A DNA stretch of 64,000 nt, taken from Clostridium sp. AM58-1XD. GTDB lineage: Bacteria; Bacillota; Clostridia; Lachnospirales; Lachnospiraceae. The stretch covers positions 62,001 to 126,000 of the forward strand of contig NZ_QSDR01000007.1 in the NCBI RefSeq assembly GCF_003464085.1. The letters are read 5' to 3'. The position numbers and the translations under genes were made by a program. Of the stretch, positions 17,146 to 28,706 are shown piece after piece. The first letter of the stretch is position 1; every line of letters begins with the position of its first letter. Under the pieces are notes generated by a model. It was given only the letters and a program-made list of their open reading frames with translations, made no database searches and was not told where the DNA came from.

Positions 17146-17217
17146 GCGCGAGTGGCTCAGGGGTGGAGCACCACCTTGCCAAGGTGGGGGCCGCGGGTTC
17201 GAATCCCGTCTCGCGCT
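17146..17217 (+). tRNA. tRNA-Gly (anticodon GCC)
   Basis: Acceptor GCGCGAG/CTCGCGC, anticodon arm CCACCTTGCCAAGGTGG, T arm GCGGGTTCGAATCCCGT. Last gene of the Phe-Gly-Gly operon. Confidence 0.97.
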
Positions 17218-17224
17218 CTTTCAT

Positions 17225-17265
17225 AGGCTGAAATTTCCTTGACTTACAAGGGATTTCAGCCTTTT
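17225..17265 (+). terminator. Terminator of the Phe-Gly-Gly tRNA operon
   Basis: AGGCTGAAAT (17225-17234) and CCTTG pair with CAAGG and ATTTCAGCCT (17253-17262); TTTTGTG follows. Confidence 0.88.
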
Positions 17266-17505
17266 GTGTAATCGCTTCGGGCATCCATGGTCTTCGCCGT
17301 TATTGTAAGGTTTTACAGGCAGTTCAGGAAGATCTTTCCACGTAAATCTTATGTTGTTTTTTTAAAGTAAGAAGACTTTTTAAAAGATATGTGATATAAT
17401 AGTTCATAGATTTGACACAAAATCCGTTTGGCATATTTTGCATCGACTACAGGGATTTGATGAGGGACAATGAAAGATAAGAGATCGGGAAAGGAATTTT
17501 AAAAA

Positions 17506-18324
17506 ATGGCTGTTGATAATACGTTTATAATAAAAAAGATTCAGAAGATGGATGGCTTCTATACAGCGTTTTCGCCGCTGACAAGGATGCCCTTCGTGGA
17601 GTGTGATCAGGAGACTTTAGATGATCAGGTCTATGTATTCGCCACGGAAGAGGGGGTACGCAGTTTTGCAAAGGAAAAGGAGGAGCAGAAGATTCCGGTT
17701 CAGCCCTTTAAGATACCAAAGGAGCAGATGAAGGGATTCCTGACAAGCCTGTATGCGCTGGCTGCCAATGCTGTCGTTTTCAACGACGAGACAGGGGTGA
17801 CAAGGCTGGAAGTAGATCAGCTGGTTCCGAAGCCGGATATGGAAAAACTCAGCAAGGAGAAAATTCCGGTGCTGAATCCTACGCTTACATTGACGGTGCT
17901 CTATTTTGTCCAGGAACTTCGCAGGCCGGGAGAACATGATGTGGCTAGGCTGAGAGAACTGGAAGAAGAAATGGTTGTAAATCTTATAAAATCTCGTTTT
18001 ATTCTGGCTCTTGAGGACTCGGAGAAAGGGGAGGACGGCACGGCAAACCTGCGCATTCCTTTCATGAAGACGAAAGAGGGAGATTTGTATCAGCCAATTT
18101 GTTCTGATTTTGCGGAGTTCCGTAAATATGCAGGTGCAAATGCCCAGAATTACAGAGTATCAAATCTTTACTTTGCGGATTTGGAGCGGATGCTGGCGAA
18201 AGAGGCTAAGGGTTATGTGGTGAATCCCGCCGGTTTTAACCTTGTTCTTTCGAGAGAACAGATACAGAAGGTTTCAAAGGAATATAATGTAGGAAAAGCT
18301 GAGAATAAAACAGAGGAAAAATAA
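17506..18324 (+). CDS. SseB-like protein
   Basis: A 272-residue cytoplasmic protein with an SseB-like N-terminal domain: FVECDQETLDDQVYVFATEEGVRSFAKE (about residues 27-54) followed by FKIPKEQMKGFLTSLYALAANAVVFNDE. The C-terminal half repeats the theme, with YQPICSDFAEFRKY resembling a second copy of the strand-helix unit. SseB domains in other bacteria are poorly characterised, so no reaction can be assigned. The start has GGGAAAGG upstream, and a TATAAT box at 17395-17400 may drive it. Monocistronic, closed by the terminator at 18340. Confidence 0.7.
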   Translation: MAVDNTFIIKKIQKMDGFYTAFSPLTRMPFVECDQETLDDQVYVFATEEGVRSFAKEKEEQKIPVQPFKIPKEQMKGFLTSLYALAANAVVFNDETGVTRLEVDQLVPKPDMEKLSKEKIPVLNPTLTLTVLYFVQELRRPGEHDVARLRELEEEMVVNLIKSRFILALEDSEKGEDGTANLRIPFMKTKEGDLYQPICSDFAEFRKYAGANAQNYRVSNLYFADLERMLAKEAKGYVVNPAGFNLVLSREQIQKVSKEYNVGKAENKTEEK

Positions 18325-18339
18325 ATAATTAATTTAGAC

Positions 18340-18385
18340 TTCGCACATGGATGACAGCAGGTAAATTCATGTGCGAATTTTTTAT
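18340..18385 (+). terminator. Terminator of the SseB-like gene
   Basis: TTCGCACATG (18340-18349) pairs with CATGTGCGAA (18368-18377); TTTTTTATTTTATT follows. Confidence 0.92.
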
Positions 18386-18455
18386 TTTATTAAGAAAAAA
18401 CGTCCTATGAAACAAAAAACGTTTGTTAAAGAATCGAATGGTTGGAGGCCGGTAT

Positions 18456-21073
18456 ATGAATTGGCATTTTAAATGTGGAGGATTATCAGGATGCGTTATT
18501 TTAATTTCAGCATTATTAAGCGCCTGTAACAGAGAGGTGAAAACAGATGAATTCAAAAATACCACATATACTCTTGAAGAAGAGTATATAAAGGTTGATG
18601 CAGATACCGGGATTCGATATGTAGACAATGTTCTTCTTGTCTATTTTGAGCCGGGGATAGAGGATAGCGACAAAAAGGATATTATTCATTCCGTAGGCGG
18701 AAAGATCGTTGGTTTTATCCCTCAATGGACTATTATCAGATTGAGATTGAGGAATCCGATTTAGAGACGCTTAAAAAAACTTCGCGTCAATTAATGGAGC
18801 ACGATGAAGTGATGTTTGTCTCATACGATATGGTAAACGAAATGTCAGGGAGCAGCCCTGGCGGTTATTCTGTAGAAAAAGGAGTGATAAATGATGAAAT
18901 TGAACGTAACAGCTGGTGGAGAGAGGCGATTGAATTAGAGTCTGCCTGGGAATATGAAGAATATTTTAGTGAAATAGATGTAGGAATTATAGATGGATTT
19001 TTTGACGATGAACATCCAAATCTAGACCTGACTGTTTTAAATGAAGAAAATAACAATGAAGGGAAAAAAGCGGACAGTTCAACAGGGGAATTAAATCATG
19101 GAACTTCTGTAGCGGGAGTCATTGGCGCAAAACGTTCAAACGGTATTCAGATCAGAGGAGTTGCTGAAAATGCCGATCTGTATTGTTATAGCTTTGCCTA
19201 CGTCGTTAAAATGCCGGACAATGGGGGAGAAAAAATAAAATTTGAAAAATCGTCTGATAGGATATCGGTCTTATGGAATATTGTTGCGAATTCAGATTCA
19301 AAAATACTTAATCTGTCGCTAGGTTACACTGGTGAAGAAATAGGTAAGAATATATGCGATGAACGAGCCAGACTATTTTCACTGTCGCTAGGTAAGCTGT
19401 TGGACTATTACCATGACTTCATTATTGTACAAAGCGCCGGAAATAAAGGGAGAGATGCCTTTTACACGATGGACTTCTGTTCTGTGAATGACGAGAATTG
19501 TATAGATTCTGTAGGTGAATTTTCTAAACAGGATATTTTGGACAGGATAATTGTCGTGGGCGCTGCGGAGCAGATTGATGAAGGATATCGTTTGTGTGAG
19601 GTGCGTACGGAAAAGGCTAAATGGCAATCCTGTTGGGGAGATCAAGTCGACATCGTAGCCCCGGGAAGGGATATTTATACGACCATAGGGACGACAAAAA
19701 TAGAACGGAGTCAGGAAAATTACGGATATTTTGATGGTACGTCTGCTGCTGCTCCGGTAGTTAGCGGCGTTGCTGCTCTTGTCTGGTCGGTTAATCCGGG
19801 GCTGACGGGAGCTGAGGTGAGGGATATTGTCTGCAATAGTTATAATAAGCTGGTGGATGGTAATTCTTCATCTGTTGAAGCAGAGGGAAATCAGAAAAAG
19901 TATCATATGGTAAATGCCAGGCTGTCTGTAGAGAGAGCCCTGAACTACCATGGGAATTCCCAAGGGAATTTAAATAACAGGGGATTCATAGCGGGAGATC
20001 ATAAGGACATTTATTTTACTCAAAATTCGGCAGTATGGCATATGGAAACCAAAAGTGGAAAGACCGAAAGAATCTACCTGGGGCCGTTGGAACGTTTGAA
20101 TGTTATGCGAGGTTATCTATATGGCGTGGAGCGGGGAGAAAATACCTGTCGTTTAATTCGTATTTCCTTGAATTCTCTTAAAAAAGAAATACTGGCAGAA
20201 GAATCATATTTGGGGGATGTGATAACGGATTTAAAAAATATATATTATATCGCCGGAAATGATAATGTTACGAATGTGACACAGCCTCAGTATGGGTCTG
20301 CAGATTATATACATACGATTCAAAAGAATACTTCTCTTTACCGAATGAATTTAGATGGAAATAATAAAATAGAGTTAATTCCCAACATTGGGGAGATCAG
20401 CTCTTTCGCTATCTATAATAAAAAAATATACTGCCAGGAAGTATACAGATGGGGGTTTGCTGAAGGCTTTGATGCGATGCATAGCGTCTACAATTTAGAC
20501 GGAGAGAAACTTCAGTCATTTGTTGCCGCCAGTTATTATAGTCTGGGATCAGGCCTTGATCCAAGCTATTATACAGTCGGTATTAATGGAAATGAAGAAG
20601 TCCGAAGAAGCAGTGACATGTTAGCGGGCAATTTTATATTTGATAATAAAATGTTATATATGAGCGATGAGACGGGAAGCGGCGAAATTACCTCCCTTTT
20701 GTCATGTGTAGAATTGGATGATATCGGTAATGAATGGAACATTGACAGTATATTGTTGGAAGAAGCGTACATGACTCCTTCTGTAATCGACGAAGGTACG
20801 ATTTACTATTGTGGAGGAGCGGAATGCGACGATGCCTATTATCCGGTGCGTTATCATGATTATGGATTATATAAAATGGATCTGGATGGGACAAAGAAAG
20901 CAGTGCCTCTTTATACATTTTCTAATGACAGAGAAGCAGTTCCTAAAGCGGGGTGGTCGATCAGCGTAGTTGGAGAGTGGGTTTATTTTAAGGGGCCGAT
21001 AAATGGGGATGAACAGCCGGAGATTTTATACAGAATAAGAAAAGACGGCAGTGAGCTGCAGAAGATCGGATGA
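18456..21073 (+). CDS. Lipoprotein subtilase (S8) with C-terminal propeller-like domain (frame broken near 18720)
   Basis: Start ATG 18456 follows GTTGGAGG. Residues 1-24 are a lipoprotein signal with lipobox LSAC (Cys24). A propeptide-like domain follows (VDNVLLVYFEPGIEDSDKKD, then GGKIVGFIPQ). The first frame then drifts and the second resumes at MDYYQIEIEESDLETL, which reads on naturally if one base is missing at about 18720. The catalytic triad is intact: Asp in VGIIDGFFD, His in NHGTSVAGVIGA, Ser in FDGTSAAAPVVSG. The C-terminal 350 residues contain repeats such as LYRMNLDGNNKIEL and LYKMDLDGTKKAVPL, a DUF5050-like beta-propeller. The protein is thus a surface-anchored serine protease. 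The gene looks more AT-rich than its neighbours, which suggests transfer. Single gene. Confidence 0.82.
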
Positions 21074-21110
21074 TCAATCGTTTTCGATCGGATAAAAAGA
21101 AAAGAAAAAT

Positions 21111-21166
21111 ACCGCCAATACCAGATGGAGCGACTTGGCTGTCGCTTTGGAGCTGGTATTGGCGGT
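21111..21166. terminator. Bidirectional terminator between convergent genes
   Basis: ACCGCCAATACCAG (21111-21124) pairs perfectly with 21153-21166, and AGCGAC/GTCGCT forms an inner stem. On the minus strand it is followed by ATTTTTCTTTTC, so it is strongest for the minus-strand gene; on the plus strand the tail is GTTTCTGGTTTT. Confidence 0.8.
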
Positions 21167-21225
21167 GTTTCTGGTTTTGCCTTTATGGCATCCTCATTTC
21201 ACGTTCAAATTCAACTTGCATAAAA

Positions 21226-21609
21226 TTACCGGCCGGAGAAAAATGAAGCTCTGGCGATCAGCTCCTGTGCGGTGGGGTATGTCAGGGACTCGTCGATTTT
21301 TTGGTCCGCTTCCATTAGGGCGAAAATGCGGGGCTGTCCATGGACGGTGCGGGGCCGTATGGCGCGTTTGGGAAGGCTGGAATCGGCCTCATAAAGGGTC
21401 ATGGAAGGGTGATCGGCAATCTTTTCCTTCAGCTGTATGTAGTACATGAGAAGATCTGTGGCGTTTTCTTCAGGAATGATCTCCTTTAAAAGAGTCTGTA
21501 CGGCCTCTTTCTGGCTGTCACCAAAGGGGAAAATTTTTCTGACGTATTCCTGATATTCCCGCTCTCTTTCTTCTTTTGATTTTATAGTGATTCCGAACAT
21601 ATTGGGCAT
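21226..21609 (-). CDS. Conserved hypothetical protein, 127 residues
   Basis: I do not recognise a named family. The protein is helical and charged: KSKEEREREYQEYVRKIFPFG at the N-terminus, then a helix VQTLLKEIIPEENATDLLMYYIQLKEK, and a C-terminal stretch FALMEADQKIDESLTYPTAQELIARA. There is no signal peptide or membrane segment. A minus-strand GAGAGGAG lies about 10 bases before the first ATG (MPNMF). It is convergent with the subtilase and divergent from the XRE regulator. The ribosome site, terminator and codon pattern support a real gene; shadow frames on the plus strand (21135-21449) are not. Confidence 0.7.
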   Translation of the reverse strand: MPNMFGITIKSKEEREREYQEYVRKIFPFGDSQKEAVQTLLKEIIPEENATDLLMYYIQLKEKIADHPSMTLYEADSSLPKRAIRPRTVHGQPRIFALMEADQKIDESLTYPTAQELIARASFFSGR

Positions 21610-21778
21610 AATTGAAATCTCCTCTCAGACACGCTTATTTCATAGAAACCTGTAATGCTATTATAACTATATTTCCTACGAAAAGCAAAGAAAAACGGGA
21701 CATTTGCAGTACAAACGGGACTCTTGGGCTGTTATTTACCTCCTAATACGATGGATATATCAGAAATGCAATATATAT

Positions 21779-21807
21779 TTGACATTTTGTAAATAATATA
21801 TTATAAT
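21779..21807 (+). promoter_or_regulatory. Consensus sigma-A promoter of the XRE/membrane gene pair
   Basis: TTGACA (21779-21784), 17-nt spacer, TATAAT (21802-21807): a perfect consensus promoter in an AT-rich region. Confidence 0.85.
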
Positions 21808-21889
21808 ATGTCATATAGATAGTGAATGAAAGGTAATGAAACTAAAATGTAAACGGCAGTCATCATGCCGTTGAAAAGAGGTGGAGGAA

Positions 21890-22083
21890 CTGAAGAATCT
21901 AAAGCTCAAGGCGGCCGGGCCTCGATGGATTTGTCGCAGGAGCAGCTGGCAGAACTTGTTGGAGTGACGAGGCAGACGATTGGAATGATAGAAGCCGGCA
22001 AGTATAATCCGACTTTGAATCTCTGTATCGCGATATGCAGAGCTCTTCATAAGACGCTGGACGAATTGTTTTGGGAAGAATAA
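21890..22083 (+). CDS. Small XRE-family regulator (frame broken near 21913; CTG start likely)
   Basis: A helix-turn-helix protein of about 64 residues: SMDLSQEQLAELVGVTRQTI, GMIEAGKYNPTLNLCIAICRALHKTLDELFWEE. Homologues in clostridia begin M-K-N-L-K-L-K-A-A-R-A-S. That sequence is present here as (CTG)KNLKLKAA from 21890 but one frame away from the HTH; adding one base in GGCGGCCGGGCC joins them. The start would be CTG, with AGGTGG 5 bases upstream. Otherwise the frame opening at ATG 21865 gives an N-terminus unlike the family. These regulators commonly pair with a small membrane protein, as here (22104). Confidence 0.7.
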
Positions 22084-22103
22084 ACCGTATAGGAGGTACA
22101 GGT

Positions 22104-22550
22104 ATGAAGGATGAAAGACTGAAACAGGAGATGAATATCATATATAGTGAGATGGCGCGGCTGATGATCGTTGCTTCCGTGATATCCTATCTGGTAAAAT
22201 TTTTACTTTTTCATAAAGGGCTGGAAGATTGTATACTGGAGTATATTATTATGATCGGTTCTCCTATTTACATGCAGATTCGGGCCAGAGCCCGGGAAGT
22301 TAGTTTTGCGGCAGAAAAGATGACGGCGAAAAAAACGGCTATGACCATTTTTATAGTATGCGCGGCTGTTATCAGCGTCTCGATAGCGGGGATGGCGCTG
22401 AGAGGCGGCCAGGCCGATCTGAATAAGTGGCTGACTTTTATTGCTGTATATATTACGCTGTTTGTGGTGGTTTTTATTGTGACGCAGAGAGCAGAGGGAC
22501 GAAGAAAGGACAGAATGGAAAAAGAGTATGACGATCCGGATTCGAAATAA
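22104..22550 (+). CDS. Four-helix membrane protein next to the XRE regulator (DUF6773-like)
   Basis: A 148-residue membrane protein with hydrophobic segments at about residues 17-33, 42-54, 76-97 and 107-127, and a charged C-terminal tail (RRKDRMEKEYDDPDSK). The start at ATG 22104 has AGGAGG 13 bases before. It resembles the DUF6773-type proteins that are encoded with small XRE regulators in clostridia. It likely senses or alters something at the membrane together with the regulator, but function is unknown. Frame intact; a two-way terminator follows at 22662. Confidence 0.7.
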   Translation: MKDERLKQEMNIIYSEMARLMIVASVISYLVKFLLFHKGLEDCILEYIIMIGSPIYMQIRARAREVSFAAEKMTAKKTAMTIFIVCAAVISVSIAGMALRGGQADLNKWLTFIAVYITLFVVVFIVTQRAEGRRKDRMEKEYDDPDSK

Positions 22551-22661
22551 CGGCGGCGGGTCCATAGAGACGGGAACGCCGGTAACAAATGTGTAAATGT
22601 ATGAAAATGTGCTAAATCGCAGTGATAAAATGATACGATAAAATGCGAAGATAAAATATAG

Positions 22662-22699
22662 AAAAGGCCGTCTCCGATTGCAGCGAAGGCGGCCTTTTT
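22662..22699. terminator. Bidirectional terminator
   Basis: AAAAGGCCG (22662-22670) pairs with CGGCCTTTT (22690-22698). T-runs occur on both strands, so it ends the plus-strand pair and the minus-strand tctBA operon. Confidence 0.88.
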
Positions 22700-22755
22700 C
22701 CCTGCCTGCCTAAAGGAACAGGACTTGGTATTTCGTAATGGTATCCTGCAGCGTC

Positions 22756-24252
22756 TTACTTTTTGCCTTTTTTCAGAACGGTGCGGATAATTGGGGTGGC
22801 AACAACAGCGATCAAAACGAGCATCAGGACACAGGTAATTGGCCGTGTGAAGAAAATATCGATGCTTCCATTGGAAATAATAAATGATTTTCTTACATTT
22901 GTCTCGAGAAGCGGTGCGAGTACGAAGGACAAAAGCATTGGAGCCGTCGGATAACCGCCTTTATCGAGTATGTAACCTACAAGTCCGGAAAGGAACATGA
23001 TGATAACGCCGTAAATAGAACTGCTCGTACTGAATGAACCGACAACGCAGACAACGGTAATAATCGGAATCATGTATTTAACCGGAACGGATAATATCTT
23101 AATCAGGAATGGAATAACTCCTAAAGCAACGATTAATGTCAAAATATTGGAGAGGAACAGGGAAGCGATCAGACCCCACGCAAAATCAGGTGATTTTGTA
23201 AATAAAAGCGGGCCTGGATTCAATCCCCACATCATAAGGCCGCCTAAGAGGACGGCGCCTGTACCGGAACCTGGTATGCCAAGAGCAAGCAGCGGTGCAA
23301 AAGCGCCTGCAGCAGCGGCATTATTTGCGGCTTCGGCAGCTGCAATACCTTCAATTGCGCCTGTACCCAGCGGTTCTTCGCTCTTGAACTTTTTCTGCAT
23401 TGCATAGCCCATAAACGAACCTGTTGTAGCTCCGGCTCCTGGAAGAACGCCGACAAAAGTTCCCATAAAGCCCGATCTTAAAGCAGGAGGCAGAAGGCGC
23501 TTAAAGTCGTGAAGGGTCAGAAGGCTGCCGCGGATTGTAAGCTTGGCGGAAACTGCCTGGTTAGAAGAATTTCTTTCATTAACAAGCTTGATCACCTGGG
23601 AAAAGCCGACAGAACCGATGATATAAGGAGTAAACGGAATACCGCCCAGAAGATACATGTTACCGAAGTCATATCTTGGAAGGCCGGAAAGTGTATCCAT
23701 GCCCATACTTGCCAAAAGAATGCCCAACATGGTGATGACAACGCCTCGTGTCGGATTTTCGCCTACCAGCCAGCTGATGGATGTCATTGCGATTAAAAGT
23801 ACCGCAGTCATTTCGGATGGGCCGAATTTTAAGCCCAGGTTTGCCAGGGCAGGGCCTGTAAAAGTTAATATGATAATACCAATCGTTCCACCGATGAATG
23901 AGGCCATATCGGCGGTAAAGAGCGCCTGGCCGGGCCGTTTTTTCTGCTTTGCCATAGGGAAACCGTCCAGAGTGGTACACACTGCCGGGGAGTCGCCTGG
24001 GATACCGAGAAGGATGGCACTGAAGCTTCCGCCGTACATATTAGAATAATACAAAGCGCCAAGCATGATGATGGCCGTTGTCGGATTGAATTTATAAGTC
24101 AGGGGAAGGAGAAGCGCGACGCCTGCCAACGATCCGATACCAGGCATTGCTCCTACGATAAGGCCGAGCAGAGCGCCCATCGCGGCGGCCCCTATATTTT
24201 GGAATGTAAGGGCCGTTTGAAAGCCCTGCATTAATAGTTCAAATGTATTCAT
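22756..24252 (-). CDS. tctA: Tripartite tricarboxylate transporter, large permease TctA
   Basis: A 498-residue TctA permease, the large membrane subunit of the tripartite tricarboxylate transporters that import citrate or other carboxylates with a cation. About 11-12 membrane segments are visible, with the family motifs GLIVGAMPGIGSLAGVALLLP near residues 27-47 and GVLPGAGATTGSFMGYAMQKK near 266-286, the latter two inverted repeats of the same PG motif. AGGAGGT precedes the ATG. It lies 22 bases downstream of tctB. The usual third partner, the TctC binding protein, is not in this window, so it must be elsewhere or replaced. Confidence 0.93.
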   Translation of the reverse strand: MNTFELLMQGFQTALTFQNIGAAAMGALLGLIVGAMPGIGSLAGVALLLPLTYKFNPTTAIIMLGALYYSNMYGGSFSAILLGIPGDSPAVCTTLDGFPMAKQKKRPGQALFTADMASFIGGTIGIIILTFTGPALANLGLKFGPSEMTAVLLIAMTSISWLVGENPTRGVVITMLGILLASMGMDTLSGLPRYDFGNMYLLGGIPFTPYIIGSVGFSQVIKLVNERNSSNQAVSAKLTIRGSLLTLHDFKRLLPPALRSGFMGTFVGVLPGAGATTGSFMGYAMQKKFKSEEPLGTGAIEGIAAAEAANNAAAAGAFAPLLALGIPGSGTGAVLLGGLMMWGLNPGPLLFTKSPDFAWGLIASLFLSNILTLIVALGVIPFLIKILSVPVKYMIPIITVVCVVGSFSTSSSIYGVIIMFLSGLVGYILDKGGYPTAPMLLSFVLAPLLETNVRKSFIISNGSIDIFFTRPITCVLMLVLIAVVATPIIRTVLKKGKK

Positions 24253-24274
24253 GTTTTAATACCTCCTGTTATAT

Positions 24275-24727
24275 TTATAAGAAATTTTCAAATATGCCCA
24301 TAGGGAATCCGATTCCCAGCCAGTAATCAAAGACGCCTACAGAAATGAATGCGGCGATGGCCAGGACGATCAGCGTGGCTTTCCAGGTTGCCTTTTCAAA
24401 GACTTTCAACCAGATGATGACAAATGCAAAACAGCTGGGAATCAGTCCTATAATAAAGCTTCCGGCAATAATTCCGGCTCCGGCAGCGATAACGAGGAGT
24501 TCTTCTTTCTTATATGGAGCAGTTTCAGAATCATCTTTCAAAGTCTGTATGAAGGCCAGAATACTTGAAAGAATAATAACAACAGATACTAGGGATGGGA
24601 AAAATCCCGGTCCCGGTCCGTTTGTGGGGTCCCAGAATCCCAGCTGTGAGACACCGAGGATTAGGAACACGACGCCGACGAGAGCCGTAGCGACGGGGAT
24701 TGCAAATTTGGTTTGGATGTTTTTCAT
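24275..24727 (-). CDS. tctB: Tripartite tricarboxylate transporter, small subunit TctB
   Basis: A 150-residue membrane protein with four hydrophobic segments at about residues 7-27, 37-60, 76-105 and 120-140: the TctB layout. The stretch GPGPGFFPSLVSV after the first helix is the TctB hallmark. It precedes tctA in one transcript starting from a sigma-54 promoter at 24765-24781. The AGAGAGGT site lies 8 bases before the ATG. Confidence 0.9.
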   Translation of the reverse strand: MKNIQTKFAIPVATALVGVVFLILGVSQLGFWDPTNGPGPGFFPSLVSVVIILSSILAFIQTLKDDSETAPYKKEELLVIAAGAGIIAGSFIIGLIPSCFAFVIIWLKVFEKATWKATLIVLAIAAFISVGVFDYWLGIGFPMGIFENFL

Positions 24728-24764
24728 ACGTCATACCTCTCTTTCATGTTATGCCAACTATTAT

Positions 24765-24781
24765 TGCAAAGACTGTGCCAA
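24765..24781 (-). promoter_or_regulatory. Sigma-54 promoter of tctBA
   Basis: On the minus strand the sequence TTGGCACAGTCTTTGCA has the -24 element TGGCAC and -12 element TTGCA with the correct 5-nt gap, a full match to the sigma-54 consensus. Transcription would begin about 25 bases before the tctB ATG. Confidence 0.8.
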
Positions 24782-25086
24782 AAACAGATCAGAACTAATT
24801 TTGGAAAATATCAATAATCGAAATAATTTGTCTATAGTAAAAATGTCCAATAATTTCGGCCAAAAGTGAATTTTAACGCCGTTTTTACGTTTCAAAAAGA
24901 TTCATAGAGTTTCAAATGAAACGAATGTTTCGCGAAAAAGGGAGGAAAAACGTAAGAAAATCAGGAAAAACCTGCCGTTACAAAAATGTTAATTTGAAAC
25001 GGAATGAATTTGACGTATTTGTGTAATATGTCGAAATAAAGGATTGGAAAATTGTTAAAAATATCCAGAAAAGGTGGTCAACCATG

Positions 25087-25115
25087 TGGACAAACGAAAA
25101 AAAAATGGGTATAAT
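25087..25115 (+). promoter_or_regulatory. Sigma-A promoter of the V-ATPase operon
   Basis: TGGACA (25087-25092), 17-nt spacer rich in A, TATAAT (25110-25115). The first gene starts at 25156. Confidence 0.75.
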
Positions 25116-25155
25116 ACGAATGTATATGCCAAAATATAAGTAAGGTGGTGATGGG

Positions 25156-25464
25156 ATGGTTCAAGAGACGATTCAGGCTGTAAAAGAGGCAGAACAGAAG
25201 GCTGATCAACTGCTTAAAGAGGCTTCTGAAAAGGGAAGGTCTCTGATTGATGAAACCAAGAAAGAGGCAGAAGCAAAAAAAGATAAGATGCTCAGCGAAG
25301 CCAGGGAGAAGGCAGCACAGACGGACCGGGACCTGGAAGCAGAAGGAGAAAAGTATCTTACGGAATCCTTGAAAGAGGCGGAACAGGAAATCGCTGTCTT
25401 AAGAGAGGAAGCATTAAAGAAGTCGGATTCTGCAGTTGAGATGATAATCTCTGAGCTCATTTAA
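25156..25464 (+). CDS. ntpF: V-type ATP synthase peripheral-stalk subunit (NtpF/H)
   Basis: A 102-residue, almost fully alpha-helical Ala/Glu/Lys-rich protein (AEQKADQLLKEASEKGRS, KEAEAKKDKMLSEAREKA). This is the G/H-type subunit that pairs with subunit E to form the peripheral stalk holding V1 to Vo. It is the first gene of the operon, in the position of Enterococcus ntpF. The ribosome site AAGGTGGTGATGGG precedes ATG. Low sequence complexity makes the family call depend on context, which is strong. Confidence 0.85.
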   Translation: MVQETIQAVKEAEQKADQLLKEASEKGRSLIDETKKEAEAKKDKMLSEAREKAAQTDRDLEAEGEKYLTESLKEAEQEIAVLREEALKKSDSAVEMIISELI

Positions 25465-25578
25465 TATGAGCACATTAATGGTGGAAGCGATTCGTTTCTA
25501 TTATTAGATGATTCAATATTAGAGAGATAGACTGAACGGATCAGACAAAAAATATAAAAAGATAGGAGGGATGTGTGC

Positions 25579-28063
<2,485 letters not shown>

Positions 28064-28086
28064 TTCGATTGACAAGGAGATTTAGG

Positions 28087-28679
28087 ATGACTGGACTGGA
28101 AAAGATTGTAAGTCAGATCCTGGATGATGCCGGTAAAGAGGCCAGTGAAATCACTGCAAAAGCACAGAAAGAGGCGCAAGCCATTCTGGCGGAATCAAAT
28201 GAAGCATGCAGAAGACTGGAAGAAGAGAACCGTAAGAAGCTTGATGAAAAACGTCAGGTATATATGGAACGGATTCAATCTTCCGCAGAGCTTAAGAAAC
28301 GTCAGGCAGTTCTGCTTGCGAAGCAGCAGGTGATTGCAGAGATGCTTGAGAAGGCATATCAGTCTCTTCTTGAAAAGGAAGATGGTGAATATTTCGAGCT
28401 GATTAAGAAGATGCTGGATAAATTTACCCTGGCAAAGTCGGGTGAGATTTATTTTTCAAAGAGAGATTTAAGCAGAATGCCCTCAGGATTCGAAGCAGAT
28501 ATTAAAAAAGCTGCGGAGAAAAAGGGCGGAGAACTTACATTATCCCATGAATCAAAAGATATTGACGGAGGCTTTATTCTCGTCTATGGCGGTGTAGAGG
28601 AAAACTGTTCGTTCAAGGCGCTTTTAAGCGCCAGAAAGATGAACTTTCTGATAAAGTTCATAGTTTGCTGTTCGCATAA
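28087..28679 (+). CDS. ntpE: V-type ATP synthase subunit E (frame altered at 3' end near 28631)
   Basis: A subunit of about 197 residues that forms the peripheral stalk with NtpF. The N-terminal half is a long helix (KEAQAILAESNEACRRLEEE). The start ATG 28087 follows AAGGAGA. As read, the end is ARKMNFLIKFIVCCSHNV, unlike the family. If one C is restored at AGCGCCAG (28629-28634) the end becomes AQKDELSDKVHSLLFA and stops at 28679, which is the expected E-subunit C-terminus; as read, the frame runs to 28686 instead. The break is probably a sequence error. Confidence 0.88.
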
Positions 28680-28706
28680 TGTGTGACCGAAAAGGAGGTT
28701 TTTAAC

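Larger units (their letters stand above)
24728..25155. other. Divergent control region, tctBA and V-ATPase
   Basis: No gene in 428 bases. It holds the minus-strand sigma-54 promoter (24765-24781), repeated GTTTCA elements including the palindrome GTTTCAAATGAAAC (24909-24922), CGTTTCA (24888-24894) and ATGTTTCGCG near 24925, and the plus-strand V-ATPase promoter (25087-25115). Confidence 0.6.

Noticed and set aside
21135..21449. Plus-strand frame of 104 codons
   Set aside because: It begins in a terminator hairpin and is opposite the better supported minus-strand gene at 21226-21609.
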